64,000 nucleotides of DNA from RGIG1902 sp034926865 (GCA_034926865.1 JAYFQP010000004.1:99533-163532), one strand, 5' to 3'; shown: positions 8,487 through 17,412, counted from the first letter of the stretch. A program made the numbers and translations. Notes: generated from the sequence alone by a model not told the origin.

Positions 8487-9490
8487 TAAAGCACCTCCAG
8501 ACAGACAAGATGACATATGCCGGGAATGCTTTCGCCCTGGCTGGTAGCAATCGGGCTGAGCAGGGCCCCCGTACCGCAGAAAAGAACGCGCCTGAGGTTG
8601 CCCTTTTCCATCTCTGGCAGGATATACCCGCAAAGCACAGCTGCCGAGCATCCGCAGCCTGATGCCCCCGAATGGACATCCTGTGTTTCCCTGTCAAACA
8701 GCATTAGGCCACAGTCAGTGTACTTGCCATCAAAACTTATTCCGTCATCTTTTGCAAGCTCAAGCACAATATCGCGCCCCACAGTTGCAAGATCCCCGGT
8801 TACGATAAGATCATAGCTTGCCGGGTCTTCCGCCGTTGTGGCAAAATACCCTCGCAAAGTCTCATAAGCAGACTGAGCCATAGCGGCTCCCATATTTGCG
8901 GCGTCGGTAACTCCGGGGTCATATATCCTGCCGCCCATAGCTCTTGTGACCGACACTTTGCCCCCTCCGTCAGCAGACAAAAGAACTGAACCGGAGGCAG
9001 TGGCCGTCCATTGTGCCGTAGGAGTTCGCTGCCCGCCGTACTGCAGGGGATATCTATACTGTCTCTCGGCAGAACAAAAGTGAGACGAGGCCGTGCATAA
9101 CACCTTACCCTCAAAGCCTCCGGATATAAGCGTGGATCCAAGGATAAGGGATTCCGCCATCGTCGAGCAGGCACCATAGAGGCCAAAGAATCTCGTTTTA
9201 AGCTCCCTGACGGCGTAACTTGTGGAGATACATTGATTTAGAAGGTCTCCCCCCAATACGCATCCCACCTCGCCTGCATCAAGCCTTGCCTTTGTCAGCG
9301 CCCCGTTAAGTGAAGTCTGAACCATGGTCTTTTCGGCCTGCTCCCATGTCTCCTGCCCAAAATGGTCATCACTTCCCACAACATCAAAGCTGTCGCCCAG
9401 AGGGCCTTCTCCCTCCTTCTGTCCCACACAGGAAGAATAAGAAAGAATCGTGGGCGGATTATCGAAAAAATATACATCGTTTTTTCTCAT
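8486..9490 (-). CDS. spoVAD: Stage V sporulation protein AD
   Basis: A 334-residue thiolase-fold protein of the SpoVAD family, which binds dipicolinic acid and is needed for its uptake into the forespore. Family features are the N-terminal FDNPPTILSYSSCVGQKEGEG in part, the internal LYGACSTMAESL and the C-terminal GASGCGCSAAVL. It overlaps spoVAE by one base. Unlike the common spoVAC-spoVAD-spoVAE order, spoVAC is not directly upstream; a prsW gene lies between. A possible forespore promoter lies about 75 bases upstream. Confidence 0.94.
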   Translation of the reverse strand: MRKNDVYFFDNPPTILSYSSCVGQKEGEGPLGDSFDVVGSDDHFGQETWEQAEKTMVQTSLNGALTKARLDAGEVGCVLGGDLLNQCISTSYAVRELKTRFFGLYGACSTMAESLILGSTLISGGFEGKVLCTASSHFCSAERQYRYPLQYGGQRTPTAQWTATASGSVLLSADGGGKVSVTRAMGGRIYDPGVTDAANMGAAMAQSAYETLRGYFATTAEDPASYDLIVTGDLATVGRDIVLELAKDDGISFDGKYTDCGLMLFDRETQDVHSGASGCGCSAAVLCGYILPEMEKGNLRRVLFCGTGALLSPIATSQGESIPGICHLVCLEVL

Positions 9491-9564
9491 CTTTTCTCTC
9501 GCCCCCGAAATATCGTGATTTTATTGATTATCATATATTTCACACCTTTTGCAGAATATATGAA

Positions 9565-9593
9565 TATCATTCCACGATTTTTTCGCTATATGC
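9565..9593 (-). promoter_or_regulatory. Possible sigma-G-type promoter of spoVAD
   Basis: On the minus strand GCATA and AATGATA are separated by 17 bases. This fits the forespore sigma-G pattern (GNATR and CATNNTA) with one mismatch. It lies 75 bases upstream of spoVAD, where such a promoter would be expected. The match is short and could be chance. Confidence 0.35.
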
Positions 9594-9675
9594 AAAAAGA
9601 AGTTTTCAAGAACAACTCAAAGAGGATAACGGCGATTCAACCTGTATTTTGTAAAACTGTGCTAAAATATGTAGC

Positions 9676-10398
9676 TTATACTGGCTCATCAGTCTGAGCC
9701 TGGTTTTTTATAAGCTTGAATACAAACAGATACATCATCAGGACAAAAATGACAAACAAAACCGTGGCTCCTGTTCCTCCAATCATGGCACAGGCGTCAT
9801 AGTACCCATGCAGCGCCACGGCTGAAAGATATCCTATTATAAGATTAAGTCTTTTCTTCTTGCGATTGCTCCTCCGTTCGCACAGTTTTGCCCTGCCATA
9901 AAATAGTCCCATAAAGACTGCAAAACCCATATGCCCGGGAACGGCAAGCAGCGCCCTTGGCAAAGCTACGGCAAGGCCATAGCTCATAACATAGCTGATA
10001 TTCTCAAACGCGGCAAATCCAAGAGAAATAAACACTGAATATACTATCCCGTCAAACCTGTAATTAAAAGCAGGGCTTAGCCATGTTCGCCGATATAAAA
10101 AATAAAACTTTGTCCCCTCTTCAACCGCGGCAACAACAATATATGCCATTGCAATCGTATGAAAAGGGCTGCTTCTGTCTATCATCGAATCAAGAATTTT
10201 TTTTCCCATACCCTCCAGCACGAGTGAACATAGAGCCGACACCACTCCCAGCACAATCAGCACCAGGAGAAGGCTAAATGGCTCTTTTTCCACATTGTCC
10301 TGACGATATATATAAAATAGCAAAAAAACCGCCGGAAGTACCGCAGCTAGAATGTAAATATAAGGCACTATAGCTATTGGTGGCATGAAAAACGTCAT
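9676..10398 (-). CDS. prsW: PrsW family intramembrane metalloprotease
   Basis: A 240-residue multi-pass membrane protein of the PrsW/CPBP-like protease family. The signature residues are seen in order: VVAAVEEGTKFY, FDGIVYSVFISLGFAAFEN, a membrane His (AVPGHMGFAVFMGL) and a later His (AVALHGYYDA). In Bacillus PrsW makes the first cut in the anti-sigma factor RsiW. No anti-sigma gene is visible nearby, so its substrate is unknown. It sits between spoVAC and spoVAD but has its own vegetative-type promoter and follows a terminator, so it is probably not read from spoVAC. Confidence 0.88.
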   Translation of the reverse strand: MTFFMPPIAIVPYIYILAAVLPAVFLLFYIYRQDNVEKEPFSLLLVLIVLGVVSALCSLVLEGMGKKILDSMIDRSSPFHTIAMAYIVVAAVEEGTKFYFLYRRTWLSPAFNYRFDGIVYSVFISLGFAAFENISYVMSYGLAVALPRALLAVPGHMGFAVFMGLFYGRAKLCERRSNRKKKRLNLIIGYLSAVALHGYYDACAMIGGTGATVLFVIFVLMMYLFVFKLIKNQAQTDEPV

Positions 10399-10495
10399 AC
10401 AAATATCCTCATTTTTTATTTTTACGCCAATAAACCTCTTATTAATAGGCGCAACTGATATCTTAAAGGGCAGACTTGTCAGACATCATGGGGAT

Positions 10496-10524
10496 ATTAT
10501 ATCATGCGATATCATATAGGGCAA
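10496..10524 (-). promoter_or_regulatory. Promoter of prsW
   Basis: On the minus strand TTGCCC (10519-10524) and TATAAT (10496-10501) are 17 bases apart, about 100 bases upstream of the prsW start. Confidence 0.6.
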
Positions 10525-10554
10525 AACAAAACATATGTTTTAAAGCAAAAACTT

Positions 10555-10603
10555 AAAAAGTGTGTTTTGAAAGGGCATACGCCAACATCAAAACACACTT
10601 TTT
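10555..10603 (-). terminator. Long-stem terminator after spoVAC
   Basis: A perfect 16-base-pair stem (AAAAAGTGTGTTTTGA and complement) with a 17-base loop and a T-rich tail on the minus strand. It separates spoVAC from prsW. Confidence 0.8.
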
Positions 10604-10622
10604 GCTTTCATGAAAGTTTTTA

Positions 10623-11060
10623 TTACCCGACGAAATAAAGAAAAAGACCATAAAATACGCTTGCAGATATTCCGAATACGATTACCGGACCTGCTATCGA
10701 GAACATCTTTACGCAAGTTCCCAAAATCATACCCTCGGTCTTGAACTCAAGCGCAGGAGCGGCAACCGAATTGGCAAATCCCGTTATCGGAACTAAAGTA
10801 CCGGCCCCCGCAAACTTGGCTATCTTGTCAAAAAGGCCTACAGCCGTAAGCGCCACACCTATGAACACCATAGTCATAGATACTAAGGAGGAAACATCAC
10901 TTTCAGCAAAGCCACGTGAAAGATAAAAATTTTTGAACCACTGAGCTATCGTACAGATGATCCCACCCACGAGAAATGCGGCGGGAATATTTTTGTAGCT
11001 GGGAGACGGAGGGGAAAGGCCCTCATAAAGCTTTTTGTATTCTTCGTTGGACATGCGCAC
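10623..11060 (-). CDS. spoVAC: Stage V sporulation protein AC
   Basis: A 145-residue membrane protein of the SpoVAC family. SpoVAC is a mechanosensitive-type component of the dipicolinate channel in the spore inner membrane. The family segments AFLVGGIICTIAQW, GAGTLVPITGFANSV and the later EFKTEGMILGTCVKMF are plain. I prefer the GTG at 11060 over the ATG two codons later, because GAGGTGA lies five bases upstream of the GTG. It is divergent from mscS and ends at a strong terminator, so it is monocistronic. Confidence 0.93.
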   Translation of the reverse strand: MRMSNEEYKKLYEGLSPPSPSYKNIPAAFLVGGIICTIAQWFKNFYLSRGFAESDVSSLVSMTMVFIGVALTAVGLFDKIAKFAGAGTLVPITGFANSVAAPALEFKTEGMILGTCVKMFSIAGPVIVFGISASVFYGLFLYFVG

Positions 11061-11134
11061 AAAAATCACCTCGTAAGGATTTTTTGCGTAAAACAACAAA
11101 ATATACAAATGAAGCGATTTTGAAACTTAAATTA

Positions 11135-11162
11135 TTGAAAAACAAGCGTCTTCTGTTATAAT
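11135..11162 (+). promoter_or_regulatory. Promoter of mscS
   Basis: TTGAAA at 11135-11140 and TATAAT at 11157-11162 with a 16-base spacer, 36 bases upstream of the start. Confidence 0.65.
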
Positions 11163-11198
11163 TTATAATAGCTTTTCGTAGGGAAGGAGACAGTACAT

Positions 11199-12014
11199 AT
11201 GAACATTAACCAGGCCCTTGACACCACAGCTGGCGCTTTGGGCAAGCTTTCACTTATAAGCATCCTCTATGCGCTTGCCACTTTTATTGTGTGCTTTATT
11301 GTAAAAAAAGCAGTTGTCAAGCTTATCTCCGCTGCACTCAATCGCACCAAGCTTGACAGCAAGCTTTCAGGCTTTGTAATCAAGGGGCTCAATGCCGTTC
11401 TCTGGGTCGTCATCGGGCTGATCGTGGGTGATAGCCTTGGAATTAATTTAACCTCTATGGTCGCCCTTTTCAGCGTGGTGGGCCTCGCCTTTTCCCTTGC
11501 AATACAGGATTCCCTCTCAAACCTTGCCGGAGGGATAATGCTTCTCTCAAACCGCCCTTTTAAAATAGGAGACTATGTCGAGGCCGCGGGGCAGGAAGGC
11601 ACGGTTCAAAGCATAGGCATTATCTATACGCAGCTTACAACCGTTGACAATCGGCTTGTATTCATTCCCAACAGCTCGATAAGTTCAAGCAAAATAATTA
11701 ATTATTCGGCACAGCCCAGCCGCAGAATTGAGATAAAAATCTCGGCTTCATATGACGATTCCACCCAAAAGGTAAAAGCCGCTCTTCTCGAAACTGCCAC
11801 TCAGAATCCAGGCGTTCTTACAAGCCCCATTCCCACAGCGGTTATAGCCCAATACGGCGAAAGCTCAATAACATATTCTTTGCGGGTATGGGCTTCAAAC
11901 TCCAATTACTGGGATGTCAGTTACTCACTTAATGAGGCTATCCGAGAGACCTTTATCAAAAATGGTATTACCATGACATACAACCATGTCAATGTCCATC
12001 TGATGAAAGACTGA
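11199..12014 (+). CDS. mscS: Small-conductance mechanosensitive channel MscS
   Basis: A 271-residue MscS channel, about the size of the three-helix Escherichia coli form. It opens on membrane tension to release solutes during osmotic downshock. Helix TM3 with its glycine/alanine packing is seen in the stretch ending LAIQDSLSNLAGGIML, followed by the family-diagnostic RPFKIGDYVE and the beta-domain FIPNSSISSSKIINYS. GAAGGAGA precedes the ATG. It is a single-gene unit divergent from spoVAC. Confidence 0.95.
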   Translation: MNINQALDTTAGALGKLSLISILYALATFIVCFIVKKAVVKLISAALNRTKLDSKLSGFVIKGLNAVLWVVIGLIVGDSLGINLTSMVALFSVVGLAFSLAIQDSLSNLAGGIMLLSNRPFKIGDYVEAAGQEGTVQSIGIIYTQLTTVDNRLVFIPNSSISSSKIINYSAQPSRRIEIKISASYDDSTQKVKAALLETATQNPGVLTSPIPTAVIAQYGESSITYSLRVWASNSNYWDVSYSLNEAIRETFIKNGITMTYNHVNVHLMKD

Positions 12015-12387
12015 CCTTTAACCCTTTAATAGAAAACTTAAAGCCCTGATCGCCTTTTATATTATTAGTAAAAACAATACATATATTTATTCACAGGTTG
12101 TGGATAAATATATGTATACTGTGGATAACCGCAATATATAGGTTTATTTTTATATACGAATTGTAATATTAAGCTTTTAATATACTTTTAGTGCTTTGCT
12201 TTCAGCTCGCAAGAATAGTTTTTGCCTAAGGGCCTGTGGAAAACTTCTATAAACCAAACGAAACATTTTGCGCCCCCACATAAGCGGAGGCGCATCATTT
12301 TTTAGAGATTTTTTCTCTACAGAAGAAATACTTTACCAAAAATCAATACCATAGCAATCCTTACTGCTTTTCAATGAAACCCAAGCG
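12015..12387. other. AT-rich gene-free stretch with a DnaA-box cluster
   Basis: DnaA boxes are TTATTCACA at 12087-12095, TGTGGATAA (reverse) at 12099-12107 and again at 12120-12128, all perfect matches to TTATNCACA. A one-mismatch box, TGTGGAAAA, is at 12235-12243. The surrounding 200 bases are very AT-rich. There is no dnaA or dnaN nearby, so this is probably a DnaA-titrating or regulatory cluster rather than the origin. No reading frame of interest is seen. Confidence 0.7.
12269..12303 (+). terminator. Terminator downstream of mscS and the DnaA boxes
   Basis: A stem of TGCGCC with GGCGCA, one mismatch, then two more GC pairs, followed by a run of six T. It is oriented to end plus-strand transcription that faces sbcC. 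Confidence 0.65.
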
Positions 12388-15138
12388 TCAATCAAGCTCA
12401 ATTTTCAGCGAACTGCCGCCGCTTCGCGATTTTCTCACGACTATGCGCCTGCCTATGCGATCCTTAAGCGCATCCACATGCGAAATTATTCCGACAAGCC
12501 GGTCACTTTCTGAAAGCTCTGACAAAGCATCAATCGCTTGCCGCAAAGAATTTTCATCCAGCGAACCAAAGCCCTCATCAACAAACATCGTCCCAAGCCT
12601 TATTCCTCCTGCCGAAGACTGCACTTCATCCGATAACCCCAGCGCAAGGGATAGCGACGCCTTAAAAGCTTCTCCGCCCGATAATGTCTTAACACTTCGG
12701 TGTGTCCCGTTATAATGATCGATTACCTCAAGTTCAAGCCCGCTCTGACTGCGTGTGCTTTCTGCCACCCTTGTGCGCTCAAGTTCATACTGCCCCCCGC
12801 TCATGGCAATAAGCCTCAAATTCGCACGTCTTATTATCCTGTCAAAATAAGTGGTCTGAATATACGTTTCAAGCATAATCTTCTCTTTGCCCGATATAGT
12901 CCCGCAGGCGGTATCAGCCATGGCCCCCACCCATCTGAGCTTGCTCTCTGTTTTATTAAAGCTTTCTATCCCCAGACGAACCTTTTGTATGGCATTAAGG
13001 TTGTCACTTATTCTTACAGATAAGAGCTTTATGTCATCATCACATTCCTTTATTCCACCCTTGACAATTTTCCTTCTCTCAAAAAGCGCCTCATAATCGG
13101 GTATTTCTTCCCCCACCTGTTCTTTGAGCGCCTGAACAGCCGAAACAGCATCGTTTATTCCCCTATGGCACTGTTCCAGTTCTTCTCTGGCCTTCTCAAT
13201 GGCAGCCTTTATGGCAGCGGCAAGCCGCTCACCTGCAGCAATATCATCCAATGCAGCCTGACGGTTTGGCGCTGGAAGCTCGGTTTTAAGATCCTCTGTT
13301 CTTTTAGTTAGATGAGCACAGTCACTCTCACAAGCGGCAATACCGCTTTTAAGAGAGGTTATTCTCTCGGTCAGCCTATCCCTCTCTCTTTCGTTTTCGC
13401 CAAGCTGCAACTCTAGTGTTTCTTTTTGTTCAGCCCTTTGCTCAAGCTTGTTTAGGCATATACGCAAAGCAGTTCCCTGTTCCCGGATCGACTCCAGCGC
13501 TGATATGATATCAGGTGAAGCCTCCGGGCTTTCCCGCCGTTCTTCTTCTACCTTTAAACTAAGGGCTGAAAGCCTGCCTGATAGCTCATATGCGTCTTTG
13601 CTGCTTTCTGCTGCCTTTTCCGAGGCCTCATCATATAAACGCTTAAGACTCTGAAGCCCGGCCTCCGAAGGCGCTCCCTTTGTAGCCGCAGCAGGGGAAG
13701 GATGCTCTTTTGCGCCGCAGACAGGGCAGGGCTCCCCATCACATAATCCCGCTGCGAGTATCCCGGCCTGCGCGTCAAGAAAGGCTTTGTTTGCTAAAGC
13801 ATACTGCTGGCTAAGCTCCATAGCATTTTTACTGTCATCCAGATAAAGCTTTCTTGCCAGCTCAAGCCGGGTTTTAAGCCCATTAAGCTCCTTAAGATCG
13901 TTTTTAAGTCTCTCTATTTTCTTATATTTCTGTCCAAGTTCAGCTATCGCCCCACGGCTCTTCTCTATCTCGGCAAGAATACCCTCCATAAAGCCGAGTT
14001 CCTCTTTGATGCTTTTTTGTTGAGATAAAACCTTCTTAAGCTCCGACTCTGAGCCGGTAAGCCCGATGATCTCATTTTCAAGCGACTTCTGCCTCTTAAC
14101 AAGGTTAAATGTACAATCCTCAAGCTCTTCGTACCTGGGGAGCAGCTGTTTTTGCAAAGCAATTCGCTGTGACATAGATTCAAGCTCAGGCTCTCTGCCT
14201 AATGCCCAGTCTAAGGCGCTCTGCAGCAGCGGAAGCTGTATACGCCCCTCCTGCGCCAGTTTTTCGGCTCTCTCCAAAGCTTGATGAGCTTTTATAATGT
14301 TTTCAGCCTTTCCTATCTCTACATCGAGCCTCTGGCCATCATCCAAAAGCTCGCTGCGACGTTTTTCCGCAGATTTAAGGGACACCTTATCTTCCTGAAG
14401 CTGAATTTCCGCCGATCCAAGCGCTTCTGAAACGGGCGCTTCTCCCCTTGCGGCCAGCAATACGGATTCCGAGCGCAAAACCTCTTGATTTGGGATGCGT
14501 ATCCCCCCTATATCGCGGCATATGCCGCTTTCAAGCTCACGGCAATCACGCCGAAGGCTTAATGCATCCTCTCTAAGACGATCCTGAAGTGTTTGATAAA
14601 GCTCAGTTTTGAAAATGCGGCGGAAAATCTGCCGCCTCTCTTCAGTTCCTGCGAGCAAAAGCTTGAGAAACTCACCTTGCGCTATCATCGCTATTCTTGT
14701 AAACTGCGAGCGGTCAAGGCCCACTATATCATAAACTGCGGCATTTACTTCTTTTGTCTTTGACACTATCCTTCCCCCGGGATATACCAGCTCGGCTCCC
14801 GCCCGCTCAAGCGTCATTCCGCTGCCTCTTTTGGCTGGCCGCTCATATTCCGGGTTTCTGCGGATATGATAAAGATTTCCTCCATACTCAAAATCCATTT
14901 CAACATATGTATCCCGCATAGGCTCGGCGTATTTGCTTCGCAGCATCGAGGGCTCTCTTGAGTCTCCGCTTGCCTCCCCGTAAAGGGCAAATGTTATTGC
15001 ATCAAAAATAGTTGTTTTGCCTGCGCCTGTATCTCCGGTTATAAGGTAAAGCCCTCCGTGCCCAAGCTTGTCCATGTCAAGCACAGTTTCCCCTGCATAA
15101 GGCCCAAAGGCCGACATCGTTAACAGCACCGGCCTCAT
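12388..15138 (-). CDS. sbcC: Exonuclease SbcCD, ATPase subunit SbcC
   Basis: A 916-residue SMC-like ATPase that with SbcD forms a nuclease cutting hairpins and blocked DNA ends. Walker A GDTGAGKTT is at residues 35-43. Long coiled coils flank the zinc hook CPVCGAKEHPSP in the middle. The C-terminal head has the ABC signature LSGGEAFKASLSLALGLSD and Walker B FVDEGFGSLDE. Length is near the family norm. The ATG overlaps the sbcD stop by 4 bases, so the two are translationally coupled. Confidence 0.95.
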   Translation of the reverse strand: MRPVLLTMSAFGPYAGETVLDMDKLGHGGLYLITGDTGAGKTTIFDAITFALYGEASGDSREPSMLRSKYAEPMRDTYVEMDFEYGGNLYHIRRNPEYERPAKRGSGMTLERAGAELVYPGGRIVSKTKEVNAAVYDIVGLDRSQFTRIAMIAQGEFLKLLLAGTEERRQIFRRIFKTELYQTLQDRLREDALSLRRDCRELESGICRDIGGIRIPNQEVLRSESVLLAARGEAPVSEALGSAEIQLQEDKVSLKSAEKRRSELLDDGQRLDVEIGKAENIIKAHQALERAEKLAQEGRIQLPLLQSALDWALGREPELESMSQRIALQKQLLPRYEELEDCTFNLVKRQKSLENEIIGLTGSESELKKVLSQQKSIKEELGFMEGILAEIEKSRGAIAELGQKYKKIERLKNDLKELNGLKTRLELARKLYLDDSKNAMELSQQYALANKAFLDAQAGILAAGLCDGEPCPVCGAKEHPSPAAATKGAPSEAGLQSLKRLYDEASEKAAESSKDAYELSGRLSALSLKVEEERRESPEASPDIISALESIREQGTALRICLNKLEQRAEQKETLELQLGENERERDRLTERITSLKSGIAACESDCAHLTKRTEDLKTELPAPNRQAALDDIAAGERLAAAIKAAIEKAREELEQCHRGINDAVSAVQALKEQVGEEIPDYEALFERRKIVKGGIKECDDDIKLLSVRISDNLNAIQKVRLGIESFNKTESKLRWVGAMADTACGTISGKEKIMLETYIQTTYFDRIIRRANLRLIAMSGGQYELERTRVAESTRSQSGLELEVIDHYNGTHRSVKTLSGGEAFKASLSLALGLSDEVQSSAGGIRLGTMFVDEGFGSLDENSLRQAIDALSELSESDRLVGIISHVDALKDRIGRRIVVRKSRSGGSSLKIELD

Positions 15139-16268
15139 TTTTCATCCTCCCATATATCGCTTATAAGCTTTTCAAGATATTTCTCCTGTTCTTCATCAAG
15201 CCTGCGTCCGTTTTGTTTTTCATAAAGCTCTCCAAAAAGCTCAGCCGGCCTCTTTTCAGCATCTGCTGTGCCAAGCTCCTCAAAAACCGAACGTGTCCTC
15301 GTATTATCGTAATCCAGCCTCATTACATTTGGATATAGTGCCCTAAGCCTTCCAATTGCGTTTGGCACATCCTCCTCATCGGTAAGGATTATACGAATAT
15401 AGTCTTCAATGTCCTTTGACTTATGGCCTGTGAACGCAGTAAGCTTTTCAAAGCTTCCCCTGAGAGTCTTCATATCTCTAAGAGGCTTAAGCGGCTTGAG
15501 CTTTAGGCTTATCTGCCCTTTAGCCCCTAACTCAATAAGAACCGCAGATTTTATATGCTTTTCTTCTGAGAAAGAATATTTTAGCGGAGAACCGCTATAC
15601 CTTACAGTTTCTCTGCCAATAAACTGGGGGCCGTGAATATGCCCAAGCGCCACATAATCAAAAGGCTCGAAAACAGCTTCGTCCACATTATCAAGGCCCC
15701 CCACAGAAATCTCCTCTGATTCGCACCTTTCGGCTCCTGTTACAAACTGATGCGCCAAAAGAACGTTCCGGCTTGACCTTTTAATACTCATATGAGCTAT
15801 CACTGCGGCTGTGGCTGCGGTATAATTTGCTATTTCAGAATCACCATATACGGCCTTTACCTGTGAAAGCCTCAAAAACGGCATCATCCATATGCAGACC
15901 TCCCCATAGATATCATTAAAAATGACAGGCTCTATAGCTCCGCTGAAAACAGGAGAAAAATATGCTCCGCCTTGCTTCATAAGTCCCGCGCCAAAAGCCA
16001 GACGCTCTGCAGAATCATGATTTCCTGATATTGCAAATACGGGTATTCCACGTCTGGACATGCCGCTTAAAAAGCTGTCAAAAAGGCATACGGCTTCTGC
16101 CGTCGGCACAGCTTTATCATATATATCCCCTGCAATAAGAAGACCGTCTGCACTACAGTTTTCAGCAAGATCGGTAATCTGACTAAGTATGTATTTCTGA
16201 TCATCAATCATCGAAAAGTCGCTTACACGCTTTCCCAGATGCAGATCGGCAATATGGAGCAGCCTCAT
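15135..16268 (-). CDS. sbcD: Exonuclease SbcCD, nuclease subunit SbcD
   Basis: A 377-residue calcineurin-like metallophosphoesterase, the Mre11 homologue partnering SbcC. The metal-binding motifs appear in order: DLHLGK, GDIYDKAVP, SGNHDSAERL and GHIHGPQFI, followed by the capping domain. It is the first gene of the sbcDC operon; its last four bases overlap the start of sbcC. The upstream gap is shared with the divergent selenoprotein gene. Confidence 0.95.
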   Translation of the reverse strand: MRLLHIADLHLGKRVSDFSMIDDQKYILSQITDLAENCSADGLLIAGDIYDKAVPTAEAVCLFDSFLSGMSRRGIPVFAISGNHDSAERLAFGAGLMKQGGAYFSPVFSGAIEPVIFNDIYGEVCIWMMPFLRLSQVKAVYGDSEIANYTAATAAVIAHMSIKRSSRNVLLAHQFVTGAERCESEEISVGGLDNVDEAVFEPFDYVALGHIHGPQFIGRETVRYSGSPLKYSFSEEKHIKSAVLIELGAKGQISLKLKPLKPLRDMKTLRGSFEKLTAFTGHKSKDIEDYIRIILTDEEDVPNAIGRLRALYPNVMRLDYDNTRTRSVFEELGTADAEKRPAELFGELYEKQNGRRLDEEQEKYLEKLISDIWEDEK

Positions 16269-16363
16269 TCTTTCCCCTCCGGTTATCTGATGTAAGAATT
16301 ATAACACGTGGCGCTTATAAATGCGAATCTCTCTGCCGGATCATTTTTGCTTTTTCCTTGTCG

Positions 16364-16392
16364 TTGTATACCAATAAAAGATGTGATATAAT
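16364..16392 (+). promoter_or_regulatory. Promoter of the selenoprotein gene
   Basis: TTGTAT at 16364-16369 and TATAAT at 16387-16392, 17 bases apart, about 56 bases upstream of the start. Confidence 0.6.
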
Positions 16393-16447
16393 TTATCTAT
16401 ATAAGAACCAGTAAGTAATAGATTTTATATATAAAGGAGATATCCCG

Positions 16448-16714
16448 ATGAAAAAGATCATCATGTTTTCAAGTGTGCATTGACCAAGCTGTCCCCCGGT
16501 GAAAGAGGCTCTTTCCCAGGCAGGCATAAATTTTGCCTATATTGACATTTCCAGCGGAATGCTTCCTTTAAAGCAATTTCTGAAGTATCGCGACAGTGCT
16601 CCCGAGTTTGAAGAAATAAAGGCCAAGGGCAGGGTAGGCCTCCCGTGTATTGTTGTAAACGGCGGAGAACAGATACTTTTTACTCTTCCGGAAGATCTTG
16701 ATGAACTTAAATAG
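16448..16714 (+). CDS. Glutaredoxin-like selenoprotein (UGA at codon 12 read as selenocysteine)
   Basis: An 88-residue thioredoxin-fold protein interrupted by one in-frame TGA at 16481-16483. Read as selenocysteine (U), the product begins MKKIIMFSSVHUPSCPPVKE, giving a UPSC redox motif where glutaredoxins have CPxC. The second half has the expected cis-proline segment GLPCIVVNG. The ATG follows AAAGGAG at good spacing; any start after the TGA would remove the redox centre. A hairpin just after the UGA resembles the bacterial SECIS, and selA and selB are in this same window. Gene callers that stop at UGA will miss or truncate it. Its partner reductase is unknown. Confidence 0.9.
16498..16517 (+). 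promoter_or_regulatory. Bacterial SECIS-like hairpin
   Basis: It starts 14 bases after the UGA. The pattern is GG, bulged U (16500), stem GAAAGA, loop GGC (16507-16509), stem UCUUUC, CC. This mirrors the E. coli fdhF SECIS core, with its bulged U and apical GGU loop that SelB binds. The stem is slightly longer and the loop one base shorter. Confidence 0.75.
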
Positions 16715-16755
16715 GCCTTTAAATACGTAACTGCTGAATAAGGCTGCAAGACGAA

Positions 16756-16787
16756 AAAGCCGGATGGAGAAACCCCCATCCGGCTTT
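16756..16787. terminator. Bidirectional terminator
   Basis: A perfect 12-base-pair stem (AAAGCCGGATGG and complement) with an 8-base loop and T-rich tails on both sides. It lies between the selenoprotein gene and the converging membrane-protein gene. Confidence 0.85.
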
Positions 16788-16807
16788 GATTTTTACTTTC
16801 GAAGCGA

Positions 16808-17104
16808 TTAAGTACGGGCATCAAAATACAGCAGAAGCGGCGGAAGACACAGGCACAGCCCCTTTGCCACATATGACCTGCCGGAAAACAGCAGGAGCAG
16901 CAGGGCAAAGGCAAGGCCAGCCAGCCTGAGCCATAACGGCGGCGGGCTTTTTTCACTGCCCTTAATCTGCGATAACCCAACAGCCACCAGTAGCACCGCA
17001 AAAAGCGCCAAGGCCGCCTTGTTCCAATAGGGGAAAAAGAAGCTCAGTATTAAAATCACTTCTATAAGTATGCAAATGGATACGTTTATTACTTTTCTGC
17101 TCAT
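16808..17104 (-). CDS. Small multi-pass membrane protein, unknown
   Basis: A 98-residue, very hydrophobic protein with about four membrane segments, a short charged loop around QIKGSEKS, and the C-terminus FDART. I recognise no family. A GAGGA box lies 14-16 bases upstream of the ATG, further than usual, so the start is uncertain. It converges on the selenoprotein gene with a shared terminator and is not obviously linked to it. Confidence 0.6.
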   Translation of the reverse strand: MSRKVINVSICILIEVILILSFFFPYWNKAALALFAVLLVAVGLSQIKGSEKSPPPLWLRLAGLAFALLLLLFSGRSYVAKGLCLCLPPLLLYFDART

Positions 17105-17412
17105 ATTTTAGTTAATAATATCCTCTGTTACGGTTTCAGTATACACATCTATTAACCCTGTATAATTTGAAATCTCATACATCTGCCATCGTATGCTCTG
17201 CATCGGCATAGTTCATTTGCCATAACCCTATATGTACAAGTAACTACTATTGCTCAGCAAAAATGCATTTTTGTTAATTCAACTGTAACACATGTGATTA
17301 AAAAATCAAGATCATTTTATATGTTTTTCCAGTTTTATATTTTTACGCTATAAATCAATCGCAAAAGGCCAGCAGAGATAATCTCTGCCGGCCAAAGTCT
17401 ATTATTTTTTGA
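17105..17412. other. Gene-free stretch between kbl and the small membrane protein gene
   Basis: About 300 AT-rich bases. The only clear element is the kbl terminator at 17367-17393. No coding frame or recognised riboswitch is seen. Confidence 0.6.
17367..17393 (-). terminator. kbl terminator
   Basis: A 12-base-pair stem with one mismatch (GGCCGGCAGAGA against TCTCTGCTGGCC on the minus strand), followed by TTTT. It starts 20 bases after the kbl stop. Confidence 0.75.

Noticed and set aside
12087..12128. Interpretation of the DnaA boxes as the chromosomal origin
   Set aside because: No dnaA, dnaN or rpmH nearby and no clear unwinding element; a regulatory cluster is simpler.
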